NCBI RefSeq assembly: GCF_035582795.1
Contig: NC_134368.1
Coordinates: 30,750,501 to 30,814,500, forward strand
Reading direction: 5' to 3'
Origin: Mycteria americana
Taxonomy: Eukaryota; Chordata; Aves; Ciconiiformes; Ciconiidae
Length of the DNA stretch: 64,000 nucleotides
This document shows, piece after piece, positions 53,001 to 64,000 of this stretch. Each line of letters begins with the position of its first letter. The stretch's first letter is position 1. The notes under the pieces are model-generated. The model saw only the letters and a program-made list of their open reading frames with translations, had not been told where the DNA came from and did not search any database. Made by a program: the position numbers and the translations under genes.

Positions 53001-56000
53001 CAATACAGTGGTCCTTAAAACTAATTTCCTTTTATGGCCTGACCTACAGGCAGTTCTAGAAGCAGTAATAATTCTTCACCGTTATGAAATGTAGCCCATG
53101 TCTCTCTTTTTTTGTATGTGTGTGTTATATTATCAGAAAAGAATACAAGGTAGTTGGAATTCATTCCAACAGAATGAATCCTTGTGATAACTGACATTTC
53201 AACAACAGAAATATAGTCATACTTGTTAAATAAATGCTTGCAGCCATGGAGGAAACTTGACTTTGCTGCTTACGCTATAGGAAAGGATATAACTGTTCAC
53301 AAGTTTCTTTCCTATTTATTCCTTTTTCCTCAACTGAGAGGAGGAGCTACTCCTGATAAAGATAACCAAACGAAAAAGCCTCAGGCCATTAGAGTTTCTA
53401 CTTCCAATATCAAGTTGAATATCACTTGTTCATCTCTGGATGTTTATCATTGCTTTTAGAATAATGTAAACTGTCAGATTTCATCCATGGACTTTCCTAG
53501 CAAGTGTTGATTACTTTGGATTTTAATTTTTTGGATGGCTACCTGGGGTATAAACTCATATTCCCGTAAAATGGGCTTTTTTGATTTGTTGGGTGGAAAC
53601 TAGCTCATATAACTCCTTGATTCTTAGATATAACCTGACTGCTGTCTTCCCAATTAAAACTATTAGTAGAGAATGAAGCATCTCATGATTCCCATGTATA
53701 GGTCTTAATGCAGACTGAACAGAAATTCATGTTGCCATTTGTACTAATGACAGAAGAATAAAACATTCCTGTCTTCCCGTGAATTCAGGTATTCCGTAAT
53801 CTCCACATACATATGGTTCATGTTCACTCTCAGTTCAGCTGGCACTCTACATTTGCATCTTCTGCCTGGGTGTTCAACTTTTGATTGAAGCCAAGGTTCT
53901 GTGAATCATCTTTGCAAAATTTGAACCCTTTTAGTTGGGTGAAATCAGATTTGCCTAGTCTTCACCTGCCTGTCAAAACCAGAATCCTTCTAAAAGTAGA
54001 GGAAGTGAGGTCAGGACTGATCTGTGACACTTAGGGTAGGATTTTTTTTTTTTTTTTACACAAGGAACAGTTTGCCAGGAGTGTCCTTTGTATCTTTGTA
54101 AACTTGTTTTTTGAGACTTTTGGAATAGCTGATTATCTCATTCCTCTTGTCTATAGTCTGTCTGTCTCGCATACTTAAATCAAAGCATGTTTTACAAGAC
54201 ATCTTAGTCTCCTGGGCTCTTACAGCAAATGTGGTCTAGACTCAATATATTTAAATTCTATAGCCAGTATAAGCTTTTGTTATATCAAGATATTAATTGT
54301 AACAGGATTTAGCTATTTGCTGCAGAATTATGAAGGAAAATACAATTTTTTTGAAATGAGTAACAGTCAACATCTAAAAGTAATTGGAAGTTCTTCAGGG
54401 GAAGACAATAAAGTGTACTAAAAACTGTTGTTATATACAGACTGAACAAAATCCTATTAGTACTATTATAAATGGAAGCTTACTACTAGGGTGCTTAGAC
54501 TCATGCCAAGGTCTAATCAAACTTAACAAAGCCAGATGACTCACTTTGAAGTAAATGAGGTCAAGAGGGCTTTTCTCTCTTGATCTGCTGTATGCAGGAC
54601 CTGTTATATAGATAGGCAGGAAGAAGTTTGGATAAACATGGTTGTAATTAATAACAGCCAATATGGTAGCTTGAATCAGTTACCTCAAGACCTTGTAGTG
54701 CCGCTGGTGCAGGTGGCTCTTAAAAATAGGTTAAACAGGCATCCGGCCAAAAATTACATAGGTGGAGTTGTTCTTGCCTTGAATTTCAAGGCAATCTGAC
54801 TGAATGAGTCAGGCTTAGCCCAAGGACTAAGGGGCAACTGTGAGGGACTTTATCGTTAATGAATTGTTTGAAACTGGACAGTAGCAGTGGGCTTCTTTAT
54901 CCAAACAGCATTAAGCAGATACTTGACACAAAATCTCAAGGCTGTTGTATTTTCTCCTGAGAAACTGGTTGAAGATGCCTATTTTATTTTTAAATGGTTA
55001 GATGGTGGAGTTTAAAACACTAGTTATACCCTTAAAATAAAAGTGGGTTATAAAAACTGTTCTGATTTTTCTAAGAAATATATTTTGCCTTGTTTGTTCC
55101 CTTTTTTTTTTGTAGCATCTACATCCCTTTAACCTTAACAGAAAGATGATAATACTCTCTTCATTTTCAGATTAATATTTAGCAGTAGAGTGAATGAACA
55201 ATAAAACAGGAAACTGAAAACTGTATAGATTTAATTAGCATGTAAAGGATTAGTGTTAAGGCTTACAAAAGTCAGCATTGGTAATTCGTAAATGTTTCTG
55301 TCTTAAAGTTGTTTTTTTTTCTTTTGGTATTTAGTTTTTCTTACAAAGAAAGAAACATTCATTTTCAGTGGTGGCTTTTCTTATGTTTATGACTTACCAT
55401 GTGACTTATGACGAACAATGAAAGATGCAGGTATTTCTGTTGGTTTCAGTCTGTCATATGCTCTCCTGGGTTTTTTTGTTGGTCATGTGCCCCCCCCACC
55501 CCCCCCTAAAGGCAGACCTATAATTAAGCATCTGTTTGTATTTGTAAATGTTATCTGTGGTCATGATGCAGCTTTGTGGATCCCACAGCAGTGAGATAAA
55601 GACCATCAAAAATAGCTTTAAAACATTCTGAAAAATTCCCATGTGAATACGGGTAAATAACAAAAAATAATACAGAAGTGAAATTACTACCTTTTTTTTA
55701 TGCTTTCTGTTGGATAGTTATTAACACTGCATTGTCTATCTGCATTGTCTATCATGGCAATTTAAGGAAAGCCTGACTAGTGTGTTGTATATTATATAGG
55801 GGTTTTTTGGGGGTGTTGGTGGGGGGTTTTTTTGTACATAATGATTTTCCCCCATCTCTATCTCTAGAACTTGTCTTCCCAAATCTACTTTCCTTTCCCA
55901 GTTGTTCTTTGTATTAGAAGTAGCCCTCTTTTACTACTACTCTGCTAGAAGTCCTTGCTGGAGGAGCTGATTAAGGATGTCCATGGGATTGTAATAGTGT

Positions 56001-59000
56001 CTGCAGCTTTTCCTACCCAGGTTAGAAGCAGAGATGTTGGGATACTTTCTAACATTAAGAGTAAAGGACAGAAGATACACTTGCTTAACTGGTTGTCTGC
56101 TGATGTTTAAGAAGCACTGCTTCTCTTGGGGAGAGCAGGAGAAGAATCATTAGCTTTTGATATTACTTGAATAACATCATTGGTGACATCCTTTGACTGA
56201 CTAATATATTCCAGCAAAGACAAGAACCTGAGGACTGATATAAGAAAATACCTAGAGATTTAAACTGTAGGAAAGAAAACTGAGCTGGTTTAGTTAACAT
56301 CTTAAATATGAGAAAGAAACCAGTTTCTTTCTTAGACCTCATCATCTGAGCTAGTGCAAGGACACCAAACATTAACCAGTGATCTCTCCTGTAACATGAA
56401 ACATAGTGTGTCCAGTCCTCTGCCACAGTACACTTTTACATTTTAAAGTGCAATTAAGAGTATGCTTTGGAGTATGCTTTTTAAAACTCTTGATTTCCCT
56501 GTATTTCAGCATAAAGGAGCTTGCTCAATATTTCTCCTCTTTTTCTGTTCTTTTTGTTTGATGATGAGGATTAATTGATAGATGGTTTGCACTGGTAGAA
56601 GGACATCTTGTGACTGACATTATTCTGTGTGGTTAAGTCTGAAGACTTCCCGTGCCCAAGAGAAGGATGCTCTGAGGAAGTTAGATCGTCTGAATGACTA
56701 TGAGCAGCAGATTCAAATACTGCGGGATGAGATTTCTATCCTGGATGCCCAAAAGTCTGTTCTCCAGAGCAGGTAAAGGTGTTACTCAGAGAAGTCACTG
56801 AATCAGAGAAATGTTCATGTTAGGTAGCATGTATTCCCTCCTAATTTTAAATTGAAGTATAAACAAAAGCTAAGCTTTTGTACTTTGTTATGAAGGAACA
56901 TAAACTCTTTAACTGATATCTCATAGTGCCCAAATGTTTTAATTTCAGGCAGTTAAGTTTCTGGCAAAACAGCAAAGAGAGCAGCTTTACAAAATACATT
57001 GAGAACAACTGTTTGGGGTAGAAAGAGATGGTTAGTTTTCTTGTTTGTAAGTCCTCTTTGAATACTGTATCATTACAGGGCAGAACTTGTTATATTCTCA
57101 CTTGTTTGACTGTATGGCTCTTCAGTGGTACTGAAAGAGGAACAAATCTCCAAAGTATTACTATTTAAAAGTGTATTTCCCCAGAACAAAGTGCACAGCT
57201 GCGCACACTTTAGGAATTACTTTAATTTTATTGTTCAGGCCTTAGCCCATAAAATGTATTGACACAAATGCCTTCATATTCGACTAACCAGCTGCAGCTT
57301 TACTTCTTTAATTACGTTGGCTCAGAATTTCAGCTTACCCCAGTAATGATTAGATTGACACAAAACTCTGTGCACTAGGCAAAAGCATCTGAGGATGGTG
57401 AAGTGATCTCATGCTTCTTTGCATGTCTGTCATAGGCTTGCACGGAGCCGTTCCCCTTCCCCAAGGCACAGTGAGAGCAAGTCACCTACTCCGCTTCCGC
57501 TGAGGAGCTGCTCACCTGGCCGAGCCAGACGTACAAATGCTTCACGTCGTGCCTGCCTGGTAGCTCGCTTTGGTGACATTTATGCTCAAGAACGCTTGGA
57601 TGCAGAGACCCTTTTGAGGACATACATAAGTGACATGGAGATGGTGCAGAGGATAATATACATTGCAGCTGTGGTAAGCAAAAAATATATTTCTTGTTTT
57701 ACAGGCCAGAAGTGTTTATAAAATAATATGGCTCGATTGGATTAAAATGTGTTTAAATTAGCATTTCTGTGAAGTACTGAGAAGAAAACTTCTCTTTTTT
57801 TCCCTTTCGATTTTTCTTTCTTTCCCTCTCGCTTTTACATTGAACTCTCAATTTACGTACTTTTCTGACTGTTCTGTCCCAACATTAGAACAGGGTCAGT
57901 GATCCACGGGACAGGTGCTAAAAGGGGCACATAAGAGGACTGAATGGCTCTGAAAGGTAGATGATTCCTGCACTAAACAACACCACCTCATTCGGATGAA
58001 TTCTTTGGGGAATACTACGTTTTAGAAAGTTAAAAAATCTTTCCATATCATGCTTCCCTCTTGCCTGTAGCTATGTGCTTTTCTAGTTTTATTTGGTCCC
58101 TTGAAATTACCTAGATACCTCATGTTTACCATGAACTCAGTCTGAAGAAATTTGTTTTCGTTTTTCTGTACTTAATCTTCTTTTCTATAAAATTGATGTA
58201 GTACATACCTGTGTCACAGAGGCAGTGTGTCTCTTAATCTGTGTGATCCCAAGCACACATAACTTACTGAAGTTTTTTTCCCACAACTGTCATTCAGTTT
58301 ACACTCTCCAATTCAACCTTTCTTCCCAACAGACAAGAGATGCTCCTGTCTGACATGTTAGGCTGTGGCACATAAAATGCTATTACTGAACTCTGCTCTT
58401 GATATATTTGAATGTGTTTCCATTGATTGTGGATGTGTGATGGAATCCTACATAAAAATACAAGGTTAGGTGGAAAGCTTTTCAATCCTGCCTTCTGCAA
58501 ATAAATCACACTTGATTTAATCACAGAAGTCCTCCCAGATGAGTACTATTTTTAACTTTCACTTTTACAGTAGTGTTTTATATTCCTTTTTACAATGATG
58601 ATACTGGGTTAAGTTCATCCTCTCAGATAATTGACAAAAAATTAATCTCAGTCTCCTGGATTTAATTAGATGTTCTTTGTGTTTGCAGGAGTCTTTTCAT
58701 GCAGCAAAGATGGCCTACAGGCAGTTCAAAATACGTGTAAGAGAGACTCTGTCTCTAGGTCACTCGGGGCCTGAGTCACTTGAAGACACTGTCCTGGATT
58801 ATATAGTTCGCCATGAGGATCTGTATGACGTTCAAGGCAGTGTCAATGTAAGTCAAGGGCAATGGGGAAGTGACGTGTTGATCATTTCAGTAGCTAATAA
58901 ATTTGGAGTGTGTAAACTGGAAATGTGCTGTAACCTGAAGAAGAAAAAGTTTCTTATACTGATTATACTTCTTATACTGATTTTTTTAAATGTAGAAAGC

Positions 59001-62000
59001 TGAGAGGCGTATTTAGGAGGGATTTCCATACTTGCCCGTGAATAAAAGTGTTAATGAGCTCAAATTACTCAGTTGTGTTTATTTTCAGGAAGTAATTCGC
59101 TCCATGAACATCAACCCAAAGATTTCATTTCCACCAGAGATTGATTTCATTGTGATCAGCACTTTGATTCGAGAGTTGTGCCGTGTGGCTTTTTCAATGC
59201 AGACACTTGTTCCTCCTCTTGATATTGCCTTTGGTACTGATGGAGAACTTTTCAGTGAGACCAAGTAAGAATTCTTTATTTTCAGTCAGATTCTTACTAT
59301 TAAAAAAATCCATCAGGTTGTATAGTCTACTTCTTTCCTAATTAATGGTCTGTAGTGAATTTGGTATGTCATGATGGCATATAAATGCCAGAATGTAGAC
59401 CAGTGTTAACAGCTTTTTTTAATGAACAGCAGAGCAATTTTCTGGATAAACTTCAGTCTCTAGAGCATATTTAATTTATCCTTTAAGAGGAAAATTATCA
59501 TCAGCTTTCCTTTCCCTGTTTAGTCTCTATCTGCCTCCAGTGTTTATAAAATGTGTGCATCTTTGTGCCTCCTTTCTGGCCCATTTTGTAAAAGTCATGT
59601 TTACTGAGATCTGGCAGTTGGTGCCTGATACCAGGATCATCAACATGTGTGCTGTGACCTCCATGCTGTGGCTGCTGTGCAACATATGGATCTTAATACA
59701 CTCCCATCTTTTCTGGTTTAGAGCTGAGCAAAAAGAAAAATGCCTTTTAAAAATGGGAATTTTGTTTAAACAATGCACACCATAACATAGTTTTTCTTTT
59801 TTCCATAGGGTCAGGGCTGGCTGCTTTGTTAGCTGGCAGAGAACTGTAGGGTACTCCCATGCCTTCAAGAAAACTAATGGGATTGATAGCTCAAAAAAAT
59901 GGCTCTCAAAAGGAAGAAAAGCCACACCAATAAGGAGGTTTCTAATAATAATTTGAAATAGAATGGAACCCAAATGGGGAAGAGCTTGAGAAGCCAAGGA
60001 GAGAAATAGAGAAGATAAAAACAGCCATTCAACAGGAGAGGGCGAAGTTGTACATGACTACTTAATGATCCTGTCCAAATACTGGGCAGTTAGCTATTTG
60101 ATACCCAAAGCTATTGGCTGAATTAAGAAGGCAGCAATGCTATGGTATAGTCTTGGGATGCTTTCTCCATCTACTTGATGCATGTGGCCTTCAAAAAACA
60201 GGTGTAATGTGTTTTTACATTCTGCTGCGGGAGACATATATACACACATCTGTCCATCTATATAGATAAGCATGTGGCATATATATGTTTACATATATAG
60301 CATATATATGGAGTACACAGAGATGGAGCAAAATTTGTAGAAATTACAATAAGTTTGTTAAGTTATGTGTGATACCATTGCATAAAAGGACTGGCCAAAC
60401 CTCATCGTACCCTATACCTTCCTCCATGCAAAGCTTCATGCCTCTGTTTACAACATTGTTTTATATAAATTGCTATTGTATATACATTACTAATGTATAG
60501 ATGCATTGCTATCTTTTTATTTCAGTTATTTGGTATTTGTTTTGAGTTTGAATCCACAAAGCCAGACATGTGTTATTCAGCCAATATTGCAGACTTAGGG
60601 AGGTAATATATATCTAGTATGTTAATACAGGCCTTCAAAATAATTTTTCTTAGCTAAAAAGTCACTCTTTCATTATCAGTATCTGAGGATCTTACTAATA
60701 AAATTGCCTCTTATGTCTCATAAGATACTGGGATGTAACTTCGTAGTTGAGGTAGAGTATTTCTGTAATATCCTTTACAGGGGTCTTGTTTTAGCAAGCT
60801 ATTTCAGGAAGATGGGATGACTATGCCTGCCAAAATGCTGCTCAGGAGATTTAATCTGTCAGTGCACCCAAGGAGCTTGGCTTGTGTGGGGCTTATGCAA
60901 GAATAGTGCCTTCTGAAGTGTGAGATGGCTTTATTGAAGTGTCTCTCCATATAAGTAGACAGCATATTCTGCTAAATCTGTCTTAAAAAAGCATTTCTTT
61001 TACAGGTTCACTTAAAGAATACTTATTTTTGTGATATGGAAATATTGTCACGAAAGATGTTTATGAGCTGTAACTAGTGTTCTGCTTTTTATCAGCATTG
61101 ACTTGAAGCATCGTATTTATCTTCTGGCACTTATATACAGACATTTCTTGTACTCCGTGTTTCAACAGATACCATCGTAGTTTTGATTCTGATTTCACAG
61201 CTGCCCTGGTGGCCTATCATGTATGGCCTGCTCTGATGGAAAATGATGTTGTAATTGTGAAGGGAGAGGCAGTCACAAAAAGAGGAGCTCTGGTACGTAC
61301 TTCTGTGAAGGAACATGTTAAGGGAAGTAATTGGATTTAAGCACTGTTTTAAAATTTAAAAAGATAAATTCTTGATTGTTCCCTATATGGCTGGAGTTGT
61401 GTATATCAAATATCAGTTAGGTTTTAGTGCCTCATCCTATATTTAGGATTAATAGGTCTATTTGCTTTAATGTATTCGTTATGCAGATGTATGATTGTTG
61501 GCAGAGCCTCTTCTAAGGTGAATGTTTACTATGTTTACTCTGTCCTCAAACCTTGTCTCCAGCATGGCAAGTCTGCTTGCCGAGTCTGTCTTTATTAAAT
61601 GCCCTCTCTCAGAAGAGGTTTGTCAAACTCTTCTCTCGTAGTGGTCTCACAGAAGCAGAAGTAGAAGCAGAAGCCGCAGCCGTAGCACCAGTCCTCTTCT
61701 ATCTCATCATGTAAGCCTCAGCTGAATGCTTGTAGTATAAACAGCATCAAGTATTTTAAACTCAGAATGTAGGCAACGTTTTAAAAAATGCTGATGTGCC
61801 ACAAGTACATTCTAACATTGGGAATAAATGCCTTTGCTAGGTCTGGAATGAGGTGAAACTGAACTGACACGTAGTTATTGCCTGGTATAATTATCAGTGG
61901 AGATACTGTATGAGAAGTAGATCATAGTTGAATTCTCAGAAGTATCAACTGTGGATCTCAGATTGCTTTCCCCCTACTCACCCTTGCTTCAGTACCCTTC

Positions 62001-63061
62001 TGAATAACTAATTGCATCATCTTGATGTGTTTTAGTCATCTTGCAGTATATATACAGAACATGGTCCCTGCCTCCTGGAATTAGTAATCTAAATTTTACC
62101 CTCTAATGCCTCAAAGGAGCAGAAAATCAGTGTAGGGTGGGCAGGAGGGGAAGAACTGAGGTGGTACTAATAAGATATGTGAAACCTTAGCAGAGTTCTG
62201 CGTATGGTATAGTTACACAATATTTCTAATTATTTCTGTAAAAATGATGTGTATTTTTCAAATTGTTAGCCCTTCTTATTAAATTGACATAGGTGCCCTC
62301 AACTTAAAATGTGAATATTGAAAACATGAGAGGCTTCGGGTAAGACTCACTTTTTTGTGTATGTGCAGGGTGTGAAAGAGAAACCAGAAAGTTGTTGAAT
62401 TTGACTTTGTAGCAGTGGAGCTGCCCAGATGGAGTAATGTGTGCAAATTTTCTGACTGTTGATGGTTCCCCAGGTGCCTTTCTTGAGTACAGTTCTTTAG
62501 CACACCTGAGTTTCCTTTTCTGTTTGTCTTGCAGTTGTCTCGAAGCCGCAGTCCTTCACCACTGAGGAGCGGAAGCCCAAGTAAGTGGGCATATTAGTTC
62601 ATAATGACTCATGGTTTTCACATGAAGCCCTTGAATGACTGAGCAAACAGACAAAATAACATGCTGAAGGTCTTGACTCTAAAATACTTGTCGAAGTCTT
62701 ATTTATAAAGTGCGTAGCCCCTTTCTTTTCTGTGTATGAAAAAAGGCTGAAATTTCTGACTTGGAAGAGAGCTTGCTTTTCACTACTCAGACCACTTTCA
62801 TGAGTTCTCTCTGCTGGTTGCCTTTATTGTGACCAGTTCTATAGTAAGTAAAACTTGTTCTCTTCCACACAGGAGAGACAGTTAGCTGCATGTCTGCTAG
62901 CTCCATGCCTTTCAAAATCCAAAGAGATAGCTCAGTGGTGATGGTGAAGTGAGGGATTTCAAACAGTATGAATGTGTGCCCATCTTGAAGTCAAGCAAAT
63001 TTAGAGATTTAGAAAAAAATAGTTGTACTGAAATCTGTCTTTTTCTTCAATAGGGCGTTAA
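44009..63061 (+). CDS. SPATA18: SPATA18 / MIEAP, mitochondria-eating protein (thirteen coding exons, complete)
   Basis: SPATA18 (MIEAP) is a p53-inducible mitochondrial quality-control protein in mammals, abundant in testis. Thirteen exons join in frame to 492 residues: 44009-44095, 46387-46492, 46604-46719, 48247-48365, 52288-52383, 56638-56772, 57436-57673, 58689-58847, 59089-59264, 61169-61292, 61642-61710, 62535-62580 and 63054-63061. Order: N-terminal region ([20 protein letters not shown]), coiled coil (about 104-220), an SR/SP-rich hinge (about 220-250), the conserved MIEAP C-terminal domain (about 260-452, with [41 protein letters not shown]), and an Arg-Ser dipeptide tail ending SPRR. 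Human is 538 residues as I recall; the deficit is mainly in the coiled-coil region. No frame break is seen. The start has G at -3 and G at +4. Confidence 0.95.
44556..45149. other. Purine-rich block of SPATA18 intron 1
   Basis: The plus strand is strongly G/A-rich (GGAGGAGG, GAGGAGGCTGG). A 166-codon minus-strand ORF across it is Ser/Leu/Pro-rich low-complexity sequence and not believed. It may be a further decayed part of the adjacent LINE-like remnant. Confidence 0.4.
45150..45760 (-). mobile_element. Ancient LINE-like remnant (L2/L3/CR1 group) in SPATA18 intron 1
   Basis: On the minus strand I read RT C-terminal-like text [10 protein letters not shown] (about 45690-45730) and, further along, CTTCAAAGTCCTCCTTAAAA followed by CCATTCTTTGCCATGAA (about 45205-45245), which resembles the terminal coding part of L2/L3-type elements. 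No intact frame exists. Family assignment is tentative and the ends are approximate. Confidence 0.4.
46387..46492 (+). CDS. SPATA18: SPATA18 coding exon 2
   Basis: The acceptor is AATTTACAG and the donor GTAAAT. It reads [35 protein letters not shown]. The CDQNLN and QGQLF motifs match MIEAP. Confidence 0.92.
46604..46719 (+). CDS. SPATA18: SPATA18 coding exon 3
   Basis: The acceptor is TTTTCTTAG and the donor GTATGT. It reads [20 protein letters not shown] then [10 protein letters not shown] and ends SLAQ. GVETIK-RLLPWL is a conserved MIEAP stretch. Confidence 0.92.
46867..46905. repeat. Short duplication ATTTCTCTGTCTCATCT x2
   Basis: The 17-bp block occurs twice at a spacing of about 20 bp in SPATA18 intron 3. 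Confidence 0.8.
48247..48365 (+). CDS. SPATA18: SPATA18 coding exon 4
   Basis: The acceptor is TTTGTTGTAG and the donor GTAGGG. It reads [20 protein letters not shown] then [19 protein letters not shown], clear heptad coiled-coil sequence. Confidence 0.9.
48943..49375 (-). mobile_element. CR1 LINE 3' fragment in SPATA18 intron 4
   Basis: The minus strand reads [40 protein letters not shown], and the 3' end GTTGGACTCGATGATCTTAA with a CTGTGATTCTG-type tail. It is antisense to SPATA18. One 113-codon frame is still open. Confidence 0.92.
49649..50830 (-). mobile_element. CR1 LINE, ORF2 3' half plus 3' UTR, in SPATA18 intron 4
   Basis: The minus strand carries remnants from the RT palm ([10 protein letters not shown]-like, then [16 protein letters not shown]-like text, frame broken) through [16 protein letters not shown] and [16 protein letters not shown] to the 3' UTR and ATTCTATG tail. 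It contains frameshifts and stops. It is antisense to SPATA18. Confidence 0.9.
51185..51535 (+). mobile_element. CR1 LINE 3' fragment in SPATA18 intron 4
   Basis: The plus strand reads [19 protein letters not shown]-like and [13 protein letters not shown], then TTGGCCCAGATGACCTCTAG and a decayed TTCTGTGGTTC tail. It is sense to SPATA18 and in inverted orientation to the two CR1 fragments upstream. It resembles the 17.6-18.75 kb copy. Confidence 0.9.
51536..52287 (+). other. SPATA18 intron 4, distal part
   Basis: Nothing is recognised between the CR1 fragment and the exon 5 acceptor. Confidence 0.6.
52288..52383 (+). CDS. SPATA18: SPATA18 coding exon 5
   Basis: The acceptor is TTCTTGCAG and the donor GTAAGA. 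It reads [31 protein letters not shown], matching the LLAAE-EI-QLK motif of MIEAP. Confidence 0.92.
52384..56637 (+). other. SPATA18 intron 5 (4.3 kb)
   Basis: AT-rich; T-rich and C-rich homopolymers lie near 54043-54057 and 55490-55506, with TGCATTGTCTATC duplicated near 55729-55754. I searched it for an exon matching the human coiled-coil insert and found none with correct phase and splice sites. Confidence 0.65.
56638..56772 (+). CDS. SPATA18: SPATA18 coding exon 6
   Basis: The acceptor is GTGGTTAAG and the donor GTAAAG. It reads [44 protein letters not shown], the distal coiled coil. It is shorter than the human equivalent, which has a charged insert here. Confidence 0.9.
57436..57673 (+). 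CDS. SPATA18: SPATA18 coding exon 7
   Basis: The acceptor is TGTCATAG and the donor GTAAGC. It reads [20 protein letters not shown] (SR/SP-rich linker), then [20 protein letters not shown] and ends QRIIYIAAV, the start of the C-terminal domain. Confidence 0.94.
57674..58688 (+). other. SPATA18 intron 7
   Basis: AT-rich sequence with no recognised repeat or exon. Confidence 0.65.
58689..58847 (+). CDS. SPATA18: SPATA18 coding exon 8
   Basis: The acceptor is GTTTGCAG and the donor GTAAGT. It reads [20 protein letters not shown], then the segment [17 protein letters not shown]. It is 53 codons. Confidence 0.94.
59089..59264 (+). CDS. SPATA18: SPATA18 coding exon 9
   Basis: The acceptor is TATTTTCAG and the donor GTAAGA. 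It reads [20 protein letters not shown], then [20 protein letters not shown], the most conserved part of the MIEAP C-terminal domain. Confidence 0.95.
59265..61168 (+). other. SPATA18 intron 9
   Basis: It contains a TA/CA-rich low-complexity tract at about 60236-60312 (CATATATA, TACACACA). A 156-codon minus ORF at 59527-59997 shows no recognisable family. Confidence 0.65.
60236..60312. repeat. TA/CA-rich low-complexity tract
   Basis: Interrupted ACATATATA and CATATATATG runs lie within SPATA18 intron 9. Confidence 0.75.
61169..61292 (+). CDS. SPATA18: SPATA18 coding exon 10
   Basis: The acceptor is TTTCAACAG and the donor GTACGT. It reads [41 protein letters not shown]. The end of the C-terminal domain falls here. 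Confidence 0.95.
61642..61710 (+). CDS. SPATA18: SPATA18 coding exon 11
   Basis: The acceptor is TCTCTCGTAG and the donor GTAAGC. It reads [20 protein letters not shown] then SHH, an uninterrupted Arg-Ser tract. It is 23 codons. Confidence 0.9.
62535..62580 (+). CDS. SPATA18: SPATA18 coding exon 12
   Basis: The acceptor is TCTTGCAG and the donor GTAAGT. It reads [15 protein letters not shown], with a final base that completes an Arg codon in exon 13. Confidence 0.9.
63054..63061 (+). CDS. SPATA18: SPATA18 terminal coding micro-segment
   Basis: The acceptor is TTCAATAG. The exon contributes the end of one Arg codon, a second Arg and TAA at 63059-63061. It agrees with the short C-terminal end of the human protein (PRF) as I recall it. 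Confidence 0.8.
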
Positions 63062-64000
63062 CTGAACATGTTCCTGTGATTCAGTACATCTGGATCCAAC
63101 AACTTCACTGGTGCCTTTTCTCTGCAAGAATACCTCAAATCTCGCAATAATGTGAATGGCAATTGTCACTCCAAATGGAGTTTGTGTTTAGTGTGGTTTT
63201 TAGAATTATAGAAGTCTTATTTATAATTTTAGAAACTAATTCAACCCTTCCGATTTAAAAACAACAAAAAAAGTGCATGCAATATGGGATCATACTCATT
63301 TGGCAAAATTTGTAGAGCACCGAGGAACCCATGCTATAATCCTGCAGATGGAGATAGAGTTATTGCATCTAGAATGTTTTCCACAGATAACAAATAATGC
63401 AGTTTATCTTGATAGGATGTTCAATATAACCTAAATGGTGAACGTTGCAGAATGTTGAGGTTAGCTGTTACTTGAAAACAATTTCATTAACTGGTGCTTA
63501 TTTACAATTTTAGAAAATGGCAATAATCTTAGAATGTGCCAGTCTCACACAGCATCCTCTGAAATACGTCCTTGCGGTAAACTGAATTTTCTAACTACAA
63601 TGCAAAAGTTGCACAGAACAGTCATAAACTACCAATACTCCAGCAATCTCCAGAACTTTATTGACATTTACTTATGAAAGCACAGGTGTGTGCTTTAGCA
63701 AGGCAGTAATAGTCCTTGTTAAATTCATTGTTACTTAGAAATGAATATCATAAAAATTTGTAGTTTGGAACTTAAAGTATTTTGAAAGTGTGCCACTGAC
63801 TATTTGTAGGCTTGAAATATTTGCTTGAGGTGGTGTATTTGGTATCACTTTTAATGGGCTTTCGTACCAGACTGATATATTAGTAATTCTTGTGAACACA
63901 GTGAAAAAAACCTGTCCAGTTATCTCTCACTGTGGGTGTTTATTACATTTTAAGTTTAAAAATTAGAGACCTGAAGAGATTTTATTCTGGCACTTTAAAT
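63062..64000 (+). other. SPATA18: SPATA18 3' UTR (partial)
   Basis: This is AT-rich non-coding sequence after the stop. No AATAAA occurs before the window ends, so the transcript end is probably outside or uses a variant signal. Confidence 0.5.

Noticed and set aside
53223-53459. Possible missing SPATA18 coiled-coil exon
   Set aside because: The frame contains [19 protein letters not shown], which looked hydrophilic, but no acceptor/donor pair gives the required phase and it has no coiled-coil pattern.
59527-59997. 156-codon minus-strand ORF in SPATA18 intron 9
   Set aside because: No recognisable domain, no promoter or splice context, and it is antisense to a well-supported intron.

Overview
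The window looks like nuclear DNA from a bird, probably a neoavian. Four spliced, intron-rich genes sit in the order DCUN1D4 (+), LRRC66 (-), SGCB (-), SPATA18 (+), the vertebrate order known from human 4q12. The interspersed repeats are CR1 LINEs with their 'ATTCTATGATTCTATG' 3' tails, plus one ERVK-type LTR of a kind common in neoavian genomes. The species call is an inference from repeats and protein similarity.

Layout. 1-17.3 kb holds the last seven coding exons and the long 3' UTR of DCUN1D4; the N-terminal exons lie left of the window. Its 5.6-kb intron carries an antisense ERVK fragment (about 7.36-9.03 kb: one LTR, a tRNA-Lys primer-binding site and a leader with a 48-50 bp minisatellite). 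17.6-25.1 kb is intergenic and dominated by two decayed CR1 copies. 25.1-34.1 kb is LRRC66, read on the minus strand in four coding exons (1,235 residues). About 35.3-43.54 kb is SGCB, complete in six coding exons (315 residues). 43.0-44.35 kb is a CpG-rich bidirectional promoter, with the SGCB and SPATA18 start codons only 470 bp apart. 44.0-64.0 kb is SPATA18/MIEAP, complete in thirteen coding exons (492 residues), with an ancient LINE-like remnant in intron 1 and three CR1 fragments in intron 4.

The genes have unrelated jobs: cullin neddylation (DCUN1D4), an LRR/Ig single-pass membrane protein of unknown function (LRRC66), the sarcoglycan complex of muscle (SGCB) and mitochondrial quality control/spermatogenesis (SPATA18). 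Only SGCB and SPATA18 are arranged so that they plausibly share regulatory DNA. The most interesting protein-level observation is that LRRC66 here encodes a recognisable Ig domain between the LRRs and the membrane segment, together with a tail of about 790 residues. I found no CRISPR array, operon, tRNA or rRNA gene, and nothing that reads as a new multi-gene system. All exon boundaries were placed by eye from splice consensus, reading frame and remembered family similarity.
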